Source of the DNA: Victivallis vadensis
GTDB lineage: Bacteria > Verrucomicrobiota > Lentisphaeria > Victivallales > GWF2-50-93
Direction of reading: 5' to 3'
DNA: 6,576 nucleotides
NCBI GenBank assembly: GCA_020718525.1
Contig: DYRX01000243.1
Location: 1 to 6,576, forward strand
Made by a program: the position numbers and the translations under genes. Of the stretch, positions 1 to 6,478 are shown piece after piece (the stretch's first letter is position 1; the number at the start of each line of letters is the position of its first letter). The notes below the pieces were generated by a model that saw only the letters and a program-made list of their open reading frames with translations, did no database searches and was not told the origin of the DNA.

Positions 1-85
1 TCTTTACTGCGCGGCAATCCATTGGGCGGGCAAATGCCATCCGCAGTTCAGCGTTTCCGTTGAGAATTAGATTTCCGGAGAATCC
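1..85. other. Upstream edge, possible 3' end of a preceding gene
   Basis: All three forward frames are open at the left edge. They close at 61-63 (TGA), 68-70 (TAG) and 87-89 (TGA); the last overlaps the ATG at 86 in an ATGA arrangement. One of them could be the C-terminus of an upstream gene of the same operon, but 20-28 codons do not allow a choice between frames, and no motif was recognised. The stretch also carries the GGAG ribosome binding site (77-80) of the next gene. No clear promoter is visible, so the promoter of the gene cluster probably lies outside the window. Confidence 0.3.
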
Positions 86-625
86 ATGAATCCATACAAA
101 TTATTCGCAAAAATCAGCGCCCATTACGGAACGGCTTTCTTTTTTTCCTTCGGAGCAAAGGCAGTTTTCTGGGTTGCCGAAGACCATTTCCTGCTTTCGA
201 TGACCAGAGGCTATTTCATCGAGGACTACCGTAGATACTTCTTTGACGACATCGAATACATGATGATCCGCAAGACCATCTGGGCAAGCCTCATCTACAC
301 TTTCTCCTTCATCCTCTGCGCGATACTTCTTTCTCTAGGCATCGCATTCTTCTACTCCGAACCAGTTCTGCGCATCTTTTTCTTTGTGATTGCGACTCTC
401 CTCGCCATCGTCACCACATTCCTCATGCTTTTCAGAGGAGGAAGCTGTGTCGTTTTCATCAAGACCGTGACGGGAACCCAAAAACAGGTCTTCGCATCAA
501 ACTATGCGCCAGCCCTGCGCCTGCTCTCTAAAATACAAAACCATATTGCTCCACAAGACCAAGATACTGAAAAATCTCAAACGGACTCATCATGGAAAAC
601 AAGCACGGAATCGGCGGAACGCTGA
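86..625 (+). CDS. Two-helix inner-membrane protein of unknown function
   Basis: The product is 179 aa, and the start is supported by GGAG at 77-80, 5 nt before the ATG. Seen: an aromatic-rich soluble N-terminal part with a segment around residues 34-64 (HFLLSMTRGYFIEDYRRYFF, then DDIEYMMIR). Two strong hydrophobic helices follow (about 66-89 and 95-116) with a very short turn. After them comes a predicted beta-type segment (about 120-138, SCVVFIKTVTG) and a polar, Ser/Thr-rich tail. Strands before and after a tight two-helix hairpin resemble the layout of PH-like membrane domains interrupted by a hairpin; this is inference from pattern, not a domain match. There is no signal peptide and no catalytic motif. 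The last 34 nt overlap the PAP2 phosphatase gene, which suggests coupled translation and a shared membrane role. I do not recognise a named family, so the function is unassigned. Confidence 0.85.
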   Translation: MNPYKLFAKISAHYGTAFFFSFGAKAVFWVAEDHFLLSMTRGYFIEDYRRYFFDDIEYMMIRKTIWASLIYTFSFILCAILLSLGIAFFYSEPVLRIFFFVIATLLAIVTTFLMLFRGGSCVVFIKTVTGTQKQVFASNYAPALRLLSKIQNHIAPQDQDTEKSQTDSSWKTSTESAER

Positions 626-1326
626 AGGCAGTTGCCGAAGATTGCATTTCCCTCCTGAAAAATACCGGAGCTGAGTTCAGGCGATATCGCATCATCATAC
701 TGCTGATAGCACCAGTCATTATTTTGGCAGGCACATTTGCCGTCCACCTCTCCTTGGACCAATCTGTCTTTTCTTTCTCGAATGAAAAAAAGGAGAACAG
801 GCACAAATACGAAATAATGAAGACAATAAGCTCGAAAGGCGGATTCGGCGGAGTCGCCGTCTCATGCGTGCTTCTGATCGCCTGCGGCGCCGCCTGCCGT
901 TCGCGCCGTCTCATGCTGGCAGGAATGGCAGGACTCCTCGCATCCTCCTCCGCCGGACTAACCAACAATGTCATCAAGTTCTCAGGACGCCCGAGACCTG
1001 ATGCGAAACTCGAACATAAATTGGACGACAAATTCTATGGCCCAAAATTGAATGAAAGAAATCTGCCGGACAGAGACTATCTGAGTTTTCCTTCCGGACA
1101 TTGTTCCACTGCATTCGGTGCCGCCGTCGCCATTTCAGTCGTCCTGCCACCTGCCGCCCCTGTCGCGCTGTCCCTCGCAGGTCTTGTCGCATTCTCAAGA
1201 ATTTATCTTCTTGACCACTATCCGTCCGACGTCTTCTGCGGCTCAATGATCGGAACCTGCGCCGGACTGATCTTCGCCTTTGCCGCAAGAAAATTGCTTT
1301 CTAATAAAGATGTCCAACAAAATTAG
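592..1326 (+). CDS. PAP2-superfamily membrane phosphatase
   Basis: The product is 244 aa. Seen: PAP2 signature motifs in order. C1 is K129-FSGRP-R135-P136, C2 is F166-PSG-H170, and C3 is S202-R203-x5-H209-x3-D213. H170 and H209 would be the nucleophile and proton-relay histidines, with D213 supporting. Hydrophobic segments lie at about 34-52, 85-101, 107-128, 174-207 (probably two) and 214-232, consistent with an integral membrane enzyme. Known for the family: removal of phosphate from lipid phosphates or pyrophosphates such as phosphatidate, phosphatidylglycerol phosphate, undecaprenyl pyrophosphate or lipid A; the substrate cannot be read from sequence. Oddities: C1 has five residues between K and RP instead of the usual six, and a 29-residue charged loop (137-165) separates C1 and C2. 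Only a weak CGGA (582-585) precedes the ATG, and the gene overlaps its upstream neighbour by 34 nt, so translation is probably coupled. The next gene follows after 21 nt. Confidence 0.93.
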   Translation: MENKHGIGGTLKAVAEDCISLLKNTGAEFRRYRIIILLIAPVIILAGTFAVHLSLDQSVFSFSNEKKENRHKYEIMKTISSKGGFGGVAVSCVLLIACGAACRSRRLMLAGMAGLLASSSAGLTNNVIKFSGRPRPDAKLEHKLDDKFYGPKLNERNLPDRDYLSFPSGHCSTAFGAAVAISVVLPPAAPVALSLAGLVAFSRIYLLDHYPSDVFCGSMIGTCAGLIFAFAARKLLSNKDVQQN

Positions 1327-1336
1327 CCCTCAAGAC

Positions 1337-1342
1337 AGGAGG
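1337..1342 (+). promoter_or_regulatory. Ribosome binding site of the GH94-like gene
   Basis: A full AGGAGG lies 5 nt before the ATG at 1348, in the 21-nt gap after the PAP2 stop codon. It fixes the start of the long gene and makes its translation independent of the upstream gene, unlike the 592 start, which has no good site. Confidence 0.9.
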
Positions 1343-1347
1343 AAAAG

Positions 1348-4300
1348 ATGTTCGAAAACGTCTTCCATGAAATCCATGACGCGGAAAAAATACCTCCATT
1401 TTTCATGACGCTCACAAGCTCGGATGAAAAATGGATTTTCGTCTCATCGAATGGAGGAATCTGCGCCGGCGTCTCAAAAAAAGAAAATGCAATATTTCCA
1501 TATTCGACGGAAGACAAAATAATCGAAAACGCCTGCGAATACGGTCCGCTAACCATCATCAGAATCATCAAGAATGGAAAAAAGAGCCCGGAAAACAGGA
1601 GCTTCTCGCTCTGGGAGCCCTTCAATCCGTTCTACAGAAATTTTCATGAGATCAGTCTTACAATCTCTAAAAACATTCCAGGGAATATTCTGCGCTTCGA
1701 GGAGAGAAACAAAAGCCTCGGCATCGTTTTCTCATACTCCTGGACTTCATCCAGGCAATTCGGATTCATAAGATCTTGCGAGATTAAAAACGAGTCCGGC
1801 GGCGACATCGAGCTGGAAATCCTCGATGGTGTCCGCAACATTGTCCCGCCAGATCTTCAATATAAAATCCAGACCGCCACGTCCGTACTCGGGGACGCGT
1901 ATAAAAGAAACGAACTGCTCCCGTCGGGACTCGCCCTCTACACCCTCAACTCCATTCCATGCGACAAGGCGGAACCCATGGAATCACTCCGCGCAAACAG
2001 CTTCTGGCAATACGGACTTCCATACCCGAAAACTCTCCTTTCCAGCACGCAGGCGGACAATTTCCGAAAAGGACTGCCTGTATCCACTGAAACTGAAACA
2101 AGAGGCGTCAAAGGTGCCTTTCTGATCTCCACCAAACTGAGACTGCGGAATTCGCAGAAAAAATCCTGGCTGATTTCGGGCGCATACGGAATGACGCAGG
2201 ACAAGATAGTCGCCCTCGAGCTCTTCTTGAAAAACACTGAAAATCCGGCGGAGAAGGTCCGGGAGGACATCGTACAATCCACCTGTGGGCTGGAAAAGCT
2301 CGTCGCCATGGCGGACGGCATTCAGTCCGGCGGCGACAAGACCGCATGCGCGCATCATTTCTCCAACACGACATTCAACATAATGAGGGGCGGAATTTTC
2401 ATAGACGCATATCGCATCGGTAAAAATGATTTTCTTGCTTTCATTGCGAAACGGAACGCGCCCGCCGCGAAGCGCTCCGCCAAAATATTGGCGAAGACTC
2501 AGGACTTTCTGAGTCTGAATCAGCTCAAGTCCGCCGCGGACGATTCCGGAGACCCGGATCTGCGCAGACTTGTCCGCGAGTATCTCCCACTCACATTCGG
2601 GCGGAGGCACGGCGATCCTTCCCGCCCCTGGAACGAATTCGAAATCAGGACATTTTCCGAAGATGGGAAAAGAATCATCGGATACCAGGGAAACTGGCGC
2701 GACATATTCCAGAACTGGGAGGCTCTCGCTCTCTCCTTCCCGCTCTACCTCGAAAGCATGATATCTAAATTCATCAATGCAACAAATCTGGAAGGATACA
2801 ATCCATACAGGCTTTCACAAAACGGACTAGACTGGGAAAAGGAGGACAAGGACGACCCCTGGTCTAACATCGGCTACTGGAGCGACCATCAGATCATATA
2901 CCTGCTCCGCCTCCTGGAACTGGAGGAGTCATTCCATCCAGGAGCCCTCACCAAACTCATGGACGACAAAATCTTCTCGAGCTCAAACCTTCCGTATCGC
3001 ATCAAGTCCGCAAAGGATCTGCTCGCAAATCCAAGGGACACAATTGTTTTCGACATGGAGAAGGATGCAAGGCTCGAAAGGGAGACCGCAAGCTTCGGAT
3101 CCGACGCGAAGCTCCTGAAAAACGAGTCCGGCGTCCTGCACTTCTCCATGATGGAGAAAATCCTCTGCCTCATCCTTGCGAAATTCGCAAACTTCATCCC
3201 GGGCGGAGGAATATGGATGAACACCCAGAGACCGGAATGGAACGACGCCAACAACGCCCTGGCAGGCTGGGGCCTCTCTGCCGTCACTCTCTTCCAGCTC
3301 AACAAATTTTTGACTTTTCTGGAATCTCTCATCTCCAAAGATGCACCTGGAAAAGATTATACAGTTTCCGAACCTATATTGAACTATCTCTCTGACATGG
3401 AAAGACATCTGACAGATTGCGCAAAGAAAAACAGCTCTTTTTCAGATCCTCTTAAACTTGCGAATTTCGCAAAGACTGGGCAGAAACTGGCGCAGGATTT
3501 CAGAGATGCCGCATGCTATGGAACAAGTCCTGACTGCCATTTGCATCGCCGCTCGGCGGACGCAAAACGCATACTTGACTTTCTCCGGACATGCCGGGAA
3601 TCAATCTCCAACAGCATGCCGCAACTGCGGGGAAGAAAACTGTTCGACTCATACAAGATTCTTTCGAAAAGCCAGAACGGTGGCATGAAACCGGAAAGGC
3701 TTCACGAAATGCTGGAAGGACAGGTCTCCGTTCTCGCTTCGGGATCCCTTTCGTTCAAGGAATCCATCCGGCTCCTGCGCGATCTGCGAGGGAGCGATAT
3801 GTATTGCCAAAGCCGCAGATCCTACATTCTCTACCCTGACAAGGAGATGCTGTCCTTCCTCGAAAGAAACATAATTGACTCCAAAGATTTCAGGAAGTCG
3901 GCTCTTTTTGCGAAATTAGCAGAGCTTGGAGACTCCAGAATCATTGTCAGAGACCCCCTCGGCAACTGGCGCTTTTCCCACGGCATGCGCAATTCGGCGC
4001 TTCTTGAAAAGGCCCTTGACGGGATTTTGGCGGAAAAGCAGTACTGTAAATTTATTCAAAAGGAAAAGCAGATTGCGCTGGAGATCTACGAGAAAGTCTT
4101 CAGACATTCATGTTTTCTGGGCAGATCCGGAACATTCTTCTGCTACGAGGGGCTGGGCTCGATATATTGGCACATGGTCTCGAAGCTCCTGCTTGCGACT
4201 CAGGAACTAGGATTCGCGGCGGACGAGGCTGGCGACAGGGAAAGCGCAGTCTCCCTCAGAGACGAATATTTCGCGATCAGATCCGGTCTCGGATTCTGCA

Positions 4301-4749
4301 AGTCCGCATCAGAATACGGCGCATTTCCGACTGATCCATACTCCCACAGTCCAAAGCACAGCGGAGCGAGACAGCCCGGAATGACAGGCCAGGTCAAGGA
4401 GGACATAATAGGCAGATTTGGCGAACTTGGCGTCAGAATAGCGGACGGAAAAATCAAGTTCAATCCGCTCTTCCTCCGCGATGAGGAGTTTTCAGCAAAG
4501 CCTTTCGAGTTCTCGTTCTACGACATAAACTGCGAAATTCGCATAATTCCGGCTCCTCAGCGCTCTCTGGCCTTTACACTGTGCCAGACGCCGATCATTC
4601 TTTCAAAAGGAAAAAAAAGCGGGCTCAGCCTGATCCTCAAGAACGGAGATGTCGTATCCATGGACAGCTTGGAGCTGGACAAGGATTATTCTGCAGAACT
4701 CTTTGCCAGAAGCGGACTTGTGACGGAGATAAGGTCAGACATATGCTGA
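1348..4749 (+). CDS. GH94/cellobiose-phosphorylase-like protein, large form
   Basis: The product is 1133 aa with no signal peptide, so probably cytoplasmic. Layout: a beta-rich N-terminal part (about 1-330, with SSRQFGFIR at 134-142 and LDGVRNIVPP at 159-168), a linker, a helical catalytic region (about 410-1030), and a beta-type C-terminus. Landmarks: GDPSRPWN (422-429), NWRDIFQNWE (449-458, matching the GxRDxxQD segment of GH94), YWSDHQ (510-515, matching the SDD segment), PEWNDANN (629-636) and GARQPGMTGQVKED (1006-1019). In GH94 the WND aspartate is the general acid, which would be D633. Known: GH94 enzymes phosphorolyse beta-glucosides such as cellobiose, chitobiose or cyclic glucans. 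Classical cellobiose phosphorylases have about 800 residues; the excess here includes a helical insert of roughly 250 residues (about 660-910). The motif matches are by eye and the relationship is remote, so neither substrate nor phosphorolysis is established. It is the last gene of the rightward cluster. The strong AGGAGG at 1337 supports the start. Confidence 0.85.
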   Translation: MFENVFHEIHDAEKIPPFFMTLTSSDEKWIFVSSNGGICAGVSKKENAIFPYSTEDKIIENACEYGPLTIIRIIKNGKKSPENRSFSLWEPFNPFYRNFHEISLTISKNIPGNILRFEERNKSLGIVFSYSWTSSRQFGFIRSCEIKNESGGDIELEILDGVRNIVPPDLQYKIQTATSVLGDAYKRNELLPSGLALYTLNSIPCDKAEPMESLRANSFWQYGLPYPKTLLSSTQADNFRKGLPVSTETETRGVKGAFLISTKLRLRNSQKKSWLISGAYGMTQDKIVALELFLKNTENPAEKVREDIVQSTCGLEKLVAMADGIQSGGDKTACAHHFSNTTFNIMRGGIFIDAYRIGKNDFLAFIAKRNAPAAKRSAKILAKTQDFLSLNQLKSAADDSGDPDLRRLVREYLPLTFGRRHGDPSRPWNEFEIRTFSEDGKRIIGYQGNWRDIFQNWEALALSFPLYLESMISKFINATNLEGYNPYRLSQNGLDWEKEDKDDPWSNIGYWSDHQIIYLLRLLELEESFHPGALTKLMDDKIFSSSNLPYRIKSAKDLLANPRDTIVFDMEKDARLERETASFGSDAKLLKNESGVLHFSMMEKILCLILAKFANFIPGGGIWMNTQRPEWNDANNALAGWGLSAVTLFQLNKFLTFLESLISKDAPGKDYTVSEPILNYLSDMERHLTDCAKKNSSFSDPLKLANFAKTGQKLAQDFRDAACYGTSPDCHLHRRSADAKRILDFLRTCRESISNSMPQLRGRKLFDSYKILSKSQNGGMKPERLHEMLEGQVSVLASGSLSFKESIRLLRDLRGSDMYCQSRRSYILYPDKEMLSFLERNIIDSKDFRKSALFAKLAELGDSRIIVRDPLGNWRFSHGMRNSALLEKALDGILAEKQYCKFIQKEKQIALEIYEKVFRHSCFLGRSGTFFCYEGLGSIYWHMVSKLLLATQELGFAADEAGDRESAVSLRDEYFAIRSGLGFCKSASEYGAFPTDPYSHSPKHSGARQPGMTGQVKEDIIGRFGELGVRIADGKIKFNPLFLRDEEFSAKPFEFSFYDINCEIRIIPAPQRSLAFTLCQTPIILSKGKKSGLSLILKNGDVVSMDSLELDKDYSAELFARSGLVTEIRSDIC

Positions 4750-4864
4750 GCGGCAGTAGCTGTTCTGCTCGTTTCCGCGCTTCGTCTAAGCCTGCGCAGT
4801 CCATCCGCCGTTAGGCACACACGATTTTACAAAGAACTGGTTCGATTTTCGCGCGAAAATCGGG
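4750..4864. other. Convergent intergenic region
   Basis: These 115 bp separate the stop codon of the GH94-like gene (plus) from that of the AlbA_2 gene (minus). A weak 5-bp stem (GGCAG/CTGCT, starting at about 4751) is followed by a short T-containing stretch. The stronger structure is the palindrome at 4843-4862. No hairpin plus U-run of the classical Rho-independent type is present on either strand. No RNA gene was recognised. Confidence 0.6.
4843..4862. repeat. Perfect 20-bp palindrome between convergent genes
   Basis: CGATTTTCGCGCGAAAATCG equals its own reverse complement and lies 2 nt beyond the stop codon of the minus-strand gene. In RNA it would form a hairpin with an 8-bp stem and a GCGC loop, extendable outward by two G-U pairs and a G-C pair. 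CGATTTT also occurs just to the left at 4822-4828. Its place between two converging genes suggests a bidirectional transcription stop or 3'-end stabiliser, but neither strand has a U-run after the stem. A protein-binding site is an alternative. Confidence 0.6.
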
Positions 4865-6124
4865 CTAGGACTGCAGTCTGCTTTCAATGCTTGCGCGGAG
4901 CTTTTCAAGTCTTCCATCGGGAAGGTTGAAGCGTTCGCATATTTCATCTAGAGCTCTGATGCTGTGTCCAGCCATGCCGCTGATGAGATCGGCTGCGGAT
5001 CTCTGAAGCTTCACGTCAATTTCCGGAATTCTGCAAGTGAACTGCTTGCCAGATTCTCCGTCGTCTTCGCCAGGATCGTGGAGAGAGACACCTTCGACAC
5101 CTTTGAGTTTTATTTTTATGTCTATCAATTCCTCGGCATACCCTAGTTCGTAGTAGTATCTTCCGAGGAAGCGGAATGCATCTGAAATCAGCTTTGCGAG
5201 CTCCTGAAAATCTATTTTTGACCGTGGTGATGGGAGCAGATGGATGAAATGGAGAAGGCCGGATTTGAATGCCTGCATGAAATAGGATTCAGCGTTTGAA
5301 ATGACCCTGAATGCGACGTTTGTCATGTAGGCGTCGCGGTCGGCGGAAGCCGATCCGAACGAGGATTCGATCGAAGACGGCTCTGCATTTTTAAGCGCGT
5401 TTTTGATCTGCGAAGTCGAGAATTTTTCGATGGAATAGTCGGGAGGGAAGACGGATATCTCGAGAACAACGCCTGAGCTCTGCCTGAAATTGCGTTTCAA
5501 CTTGTCGAAGACCAGCTTCGAGTTTCTTACCTGCTCTATGAATTCGTTCTTTGATTCAGGATCGAAGAAATCCTTGCTTTCGTAGAGTATGCCCCTGAGC
5601 ATTCTTCCAAGGAGCTCTCGCTGATTTCTGAGCGCCCTCTGAATTATCGCATGAACTTCTGATGCTTTGTAGGCGGGGCGGCTCGAAGCGTCTGGAGTCC
5701 TGATGTAGAAGACTCCCTGCTGGAGCTCCGTCTCACAGGACATACTGCAAACGTGCGGAGTGAGGGCGAAGCGCTTTATTACGAAGATCACGTAGCGTTT
5801 GCCGTCAACAATGGGTCTTTCAATTTCAAAGTCCAGCGGCGGATCCGAATATCTGTTGATGACGTTGCCGACATCGCTGGGATCGAATGTTTTCGACTGC
5901 TGATGTCCTACACCGGTATAGACGCATGGCCTGCCTGATCTGTCCTGGGCGACTCCGACTACAATGTATCCGCCCTTGGTGTTTGCGAGAGCCATGCAGT
6001 GGCGGGCAAACTTTGCCTTTCCTATCCTGCTGAGCTTGAACCAGTTGACAGATGCCTTGTAGTCAAGCTCCTCCGACTCTATGCCTCTGTAAACTATATT
6101 TCTCCAGTCTCTGCCTTGTAGCAT
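4865..6124 (-). CDS. AlbA_2 (Schlafen-type) domain protein
   Basis: The product is 419 aa from the ATG at 6124. Seen: an AlbA_2 domain at about residues 10-160. It has the E16-S-E-E-L-D21-Y-K23 motif (usual form ESxxLEFK), the helix with ALANTKGGYIVVGV (45-58), and later strands ending in VFYIRT. A helical stretch follows, then an uncharacterised C-terminal half with SGLLHFIHLLPSP (288-300) and YELGYAEELIDIKIKL (about 325-341). Known: AlbA_2 (PF04326, formerly AAA_4) is a putative DNA/RNA-binding domain found in bacterial regulators and Schlafen proteins; some Schlafens are RNases using acidic residues in this motif. E16 and D21 keep acidic side chains at matching spacing, but activity here is inference. 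No ATPase motif or helix-turn-helix was recognised. Start choice: the frame is open to a GTG at 6532, but the domain begins right after 6124, AAGGGGG (6136-6142) precedes this ATG by 11 nt, and the extension does not look like protein. It could be a regulator or a defence-type protein. Confidence 0.85.
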   Translation of the reverse strand: MLQGRDWRNIVYRGIESEELDYKASVNWFKLSRIGKAKFARHCMALANTKGGYIVVGVAQDRSGRPCVYTGVGHQQSKTFDPSDVGNVINRYSDPPLDFEIERPIVDGKRYVIFVIKRFALTPHVCSMSCETELQQGVFYIRTPDASSRPAYKASEVHAIIQRALRNQRELLGRMLRGILYESKDFFDPESKNEFIEQVRNSKLVFDKLKRNFRQSSGVVLEISVFPPDYSIEKFSTSQIKNALKNAEPSSIESSFGSASADRDAYMTNVAFRVISNAESYFMQAFKSGLLHFIHLLPSPRSKIDFQELAKLISDAFRFLGRYYYELGYAEELIDIKIKLKGVEGVSLHDPGEDDGESGKQFTCRIPEIDVKLQRSAADLISGMAGHSIRALDEICERFNLPDGRLEKLRASIESRLQS

Positions 6125-6465
6125 TGCTAAATTTTCCCCCTTGATAGAATCAACTCTATTCGCGCCGAATGCGTCCCGGAATGCAAAGGAATCCGTAGTG
6201 CAGTGGAAATTGGACGTTTTTATCACATCTTTCAAGCTCAGGAATAAAAAAGTTAGGACTTTTGAGATTGTCCAGGGATCGGCATTGGGATGCGGTGCAG
6301 GATGTCTTGACCGGACCGGCAGAGGAGAAGCTTGCCTCGCCCCTGACCATTTTCCAACAGGAATAACAATTTCGTCAGGGAAGCCCGTTTTGAGGCTGTT
6401 GCTAAATAACCTTGACATTTGCCGCCAAGGATTTTGAGCTGATTTTTCTGACATGAAGGAGGAGC
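6125..6465. other. Noncoding region upstream of the AlbA_2 gene
   Basis: About 340 bp with no convincing gene. Both strands have open frames of 60-136 codons, but none has a ribosome binding site, recognisable domain or coherent protein-like composition. Seen: the dyad at 6141-6153, a perfect -35-like TTGACA at 6412-6417 (plus strand) without a good -10 at 16-18 bp, and GAGGCTGTTGC at 6392-6402, which resembles the ends of some insertion sequences but has no partner repeat in the window. The region probably holds the promoter of the AlbA_2 gene and possibly one for a divergent rightward gene, though I could not place either firmly. Confidence 0.5.
6141..6153. promoter_or_regulatory. Inverted repeat at the AlbA_2 gene leader
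   Basis: TTGAT-AGA-ATCAA is a 5-bp dyad with a 3-bp centre. It overlaps the 5' end of the AAGGGGG ribosome binding site (6136-6142, minus strand) of the AlbA_2 gene. A site here could be an operator for autoregulation or could affect ribosome access. The repeat is short and may be chance. Confidence 0.25.
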
Positions 6466-6478
6466 ATGTCGAGACATG
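6450..6478 (+). repeat. Three GACATG half-sites around a Shine-Dalgarno-like sequence
   Basis: GACATG (6450-6455), its inverse CATGTC (6465-6470), and GACATG again (6473-6478). The first two flank exactly the nine bases AAGGAGGAG (6456-6464). In RNA they could form a 6-bp hairpin presenting the ribosome binding site as its loop. The second and third could instead form a 5-bp stem with a CGAG tetraloop that encloses the ATG at 6466. In DNA, 6465-6478 is a 14-bp dyad that could bind a dimeric protein. The geometry is read directly; any function is inference. Confidence 0.4.

Noticed and set aside
974..1288. Arginine-rich minus-strand frame opposite the PAP2 gene
   Set aside because: Composition is that of an antisense shadow; the PAP2 motifs establish the plus frame as the real gene.
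1984..2610. 208-codon minus-strand frame inside the GH94-like gene, and similar antisense frames across 1323-4463
   Set aside because: They lie antisense to a well supported gene, carry no motifs, and are typical shadows of a long coding sequence.
1348..4749. Naming the gene cellobiose phosphorylase
   Set aside because: The similarity is to the GH94 fold and motif order only; length and insert differ and the substrate cannot be inferred.
4843..4862. Calling the palindrome a Rho-independent terminator
   Set aside because: No U-run follows the stem on either strand, so it is listed as a repeat.
6124..6407. Direct repeat TTGCTAAAT at 6124-6132 and 6399-6407
   Set aside because: A 9-bp repeat in a window of this size is expected by chance, and nothing flanking it is shared.
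6392..6411. GAGGCTGTTGCTAAATAACC as an insertion-sequence end
   Set aside because: It resembles terminal repeats of some IS families, but there is no matching inverted copy, target duplication or transposase in the window.
6141..6437. 98-codon plus-strand frame beginning with TTG
   Set aside because: No ribosome binding site, no recognisable motif, and its start overlaps the AlbA_2 leader; it looks like chance openness.
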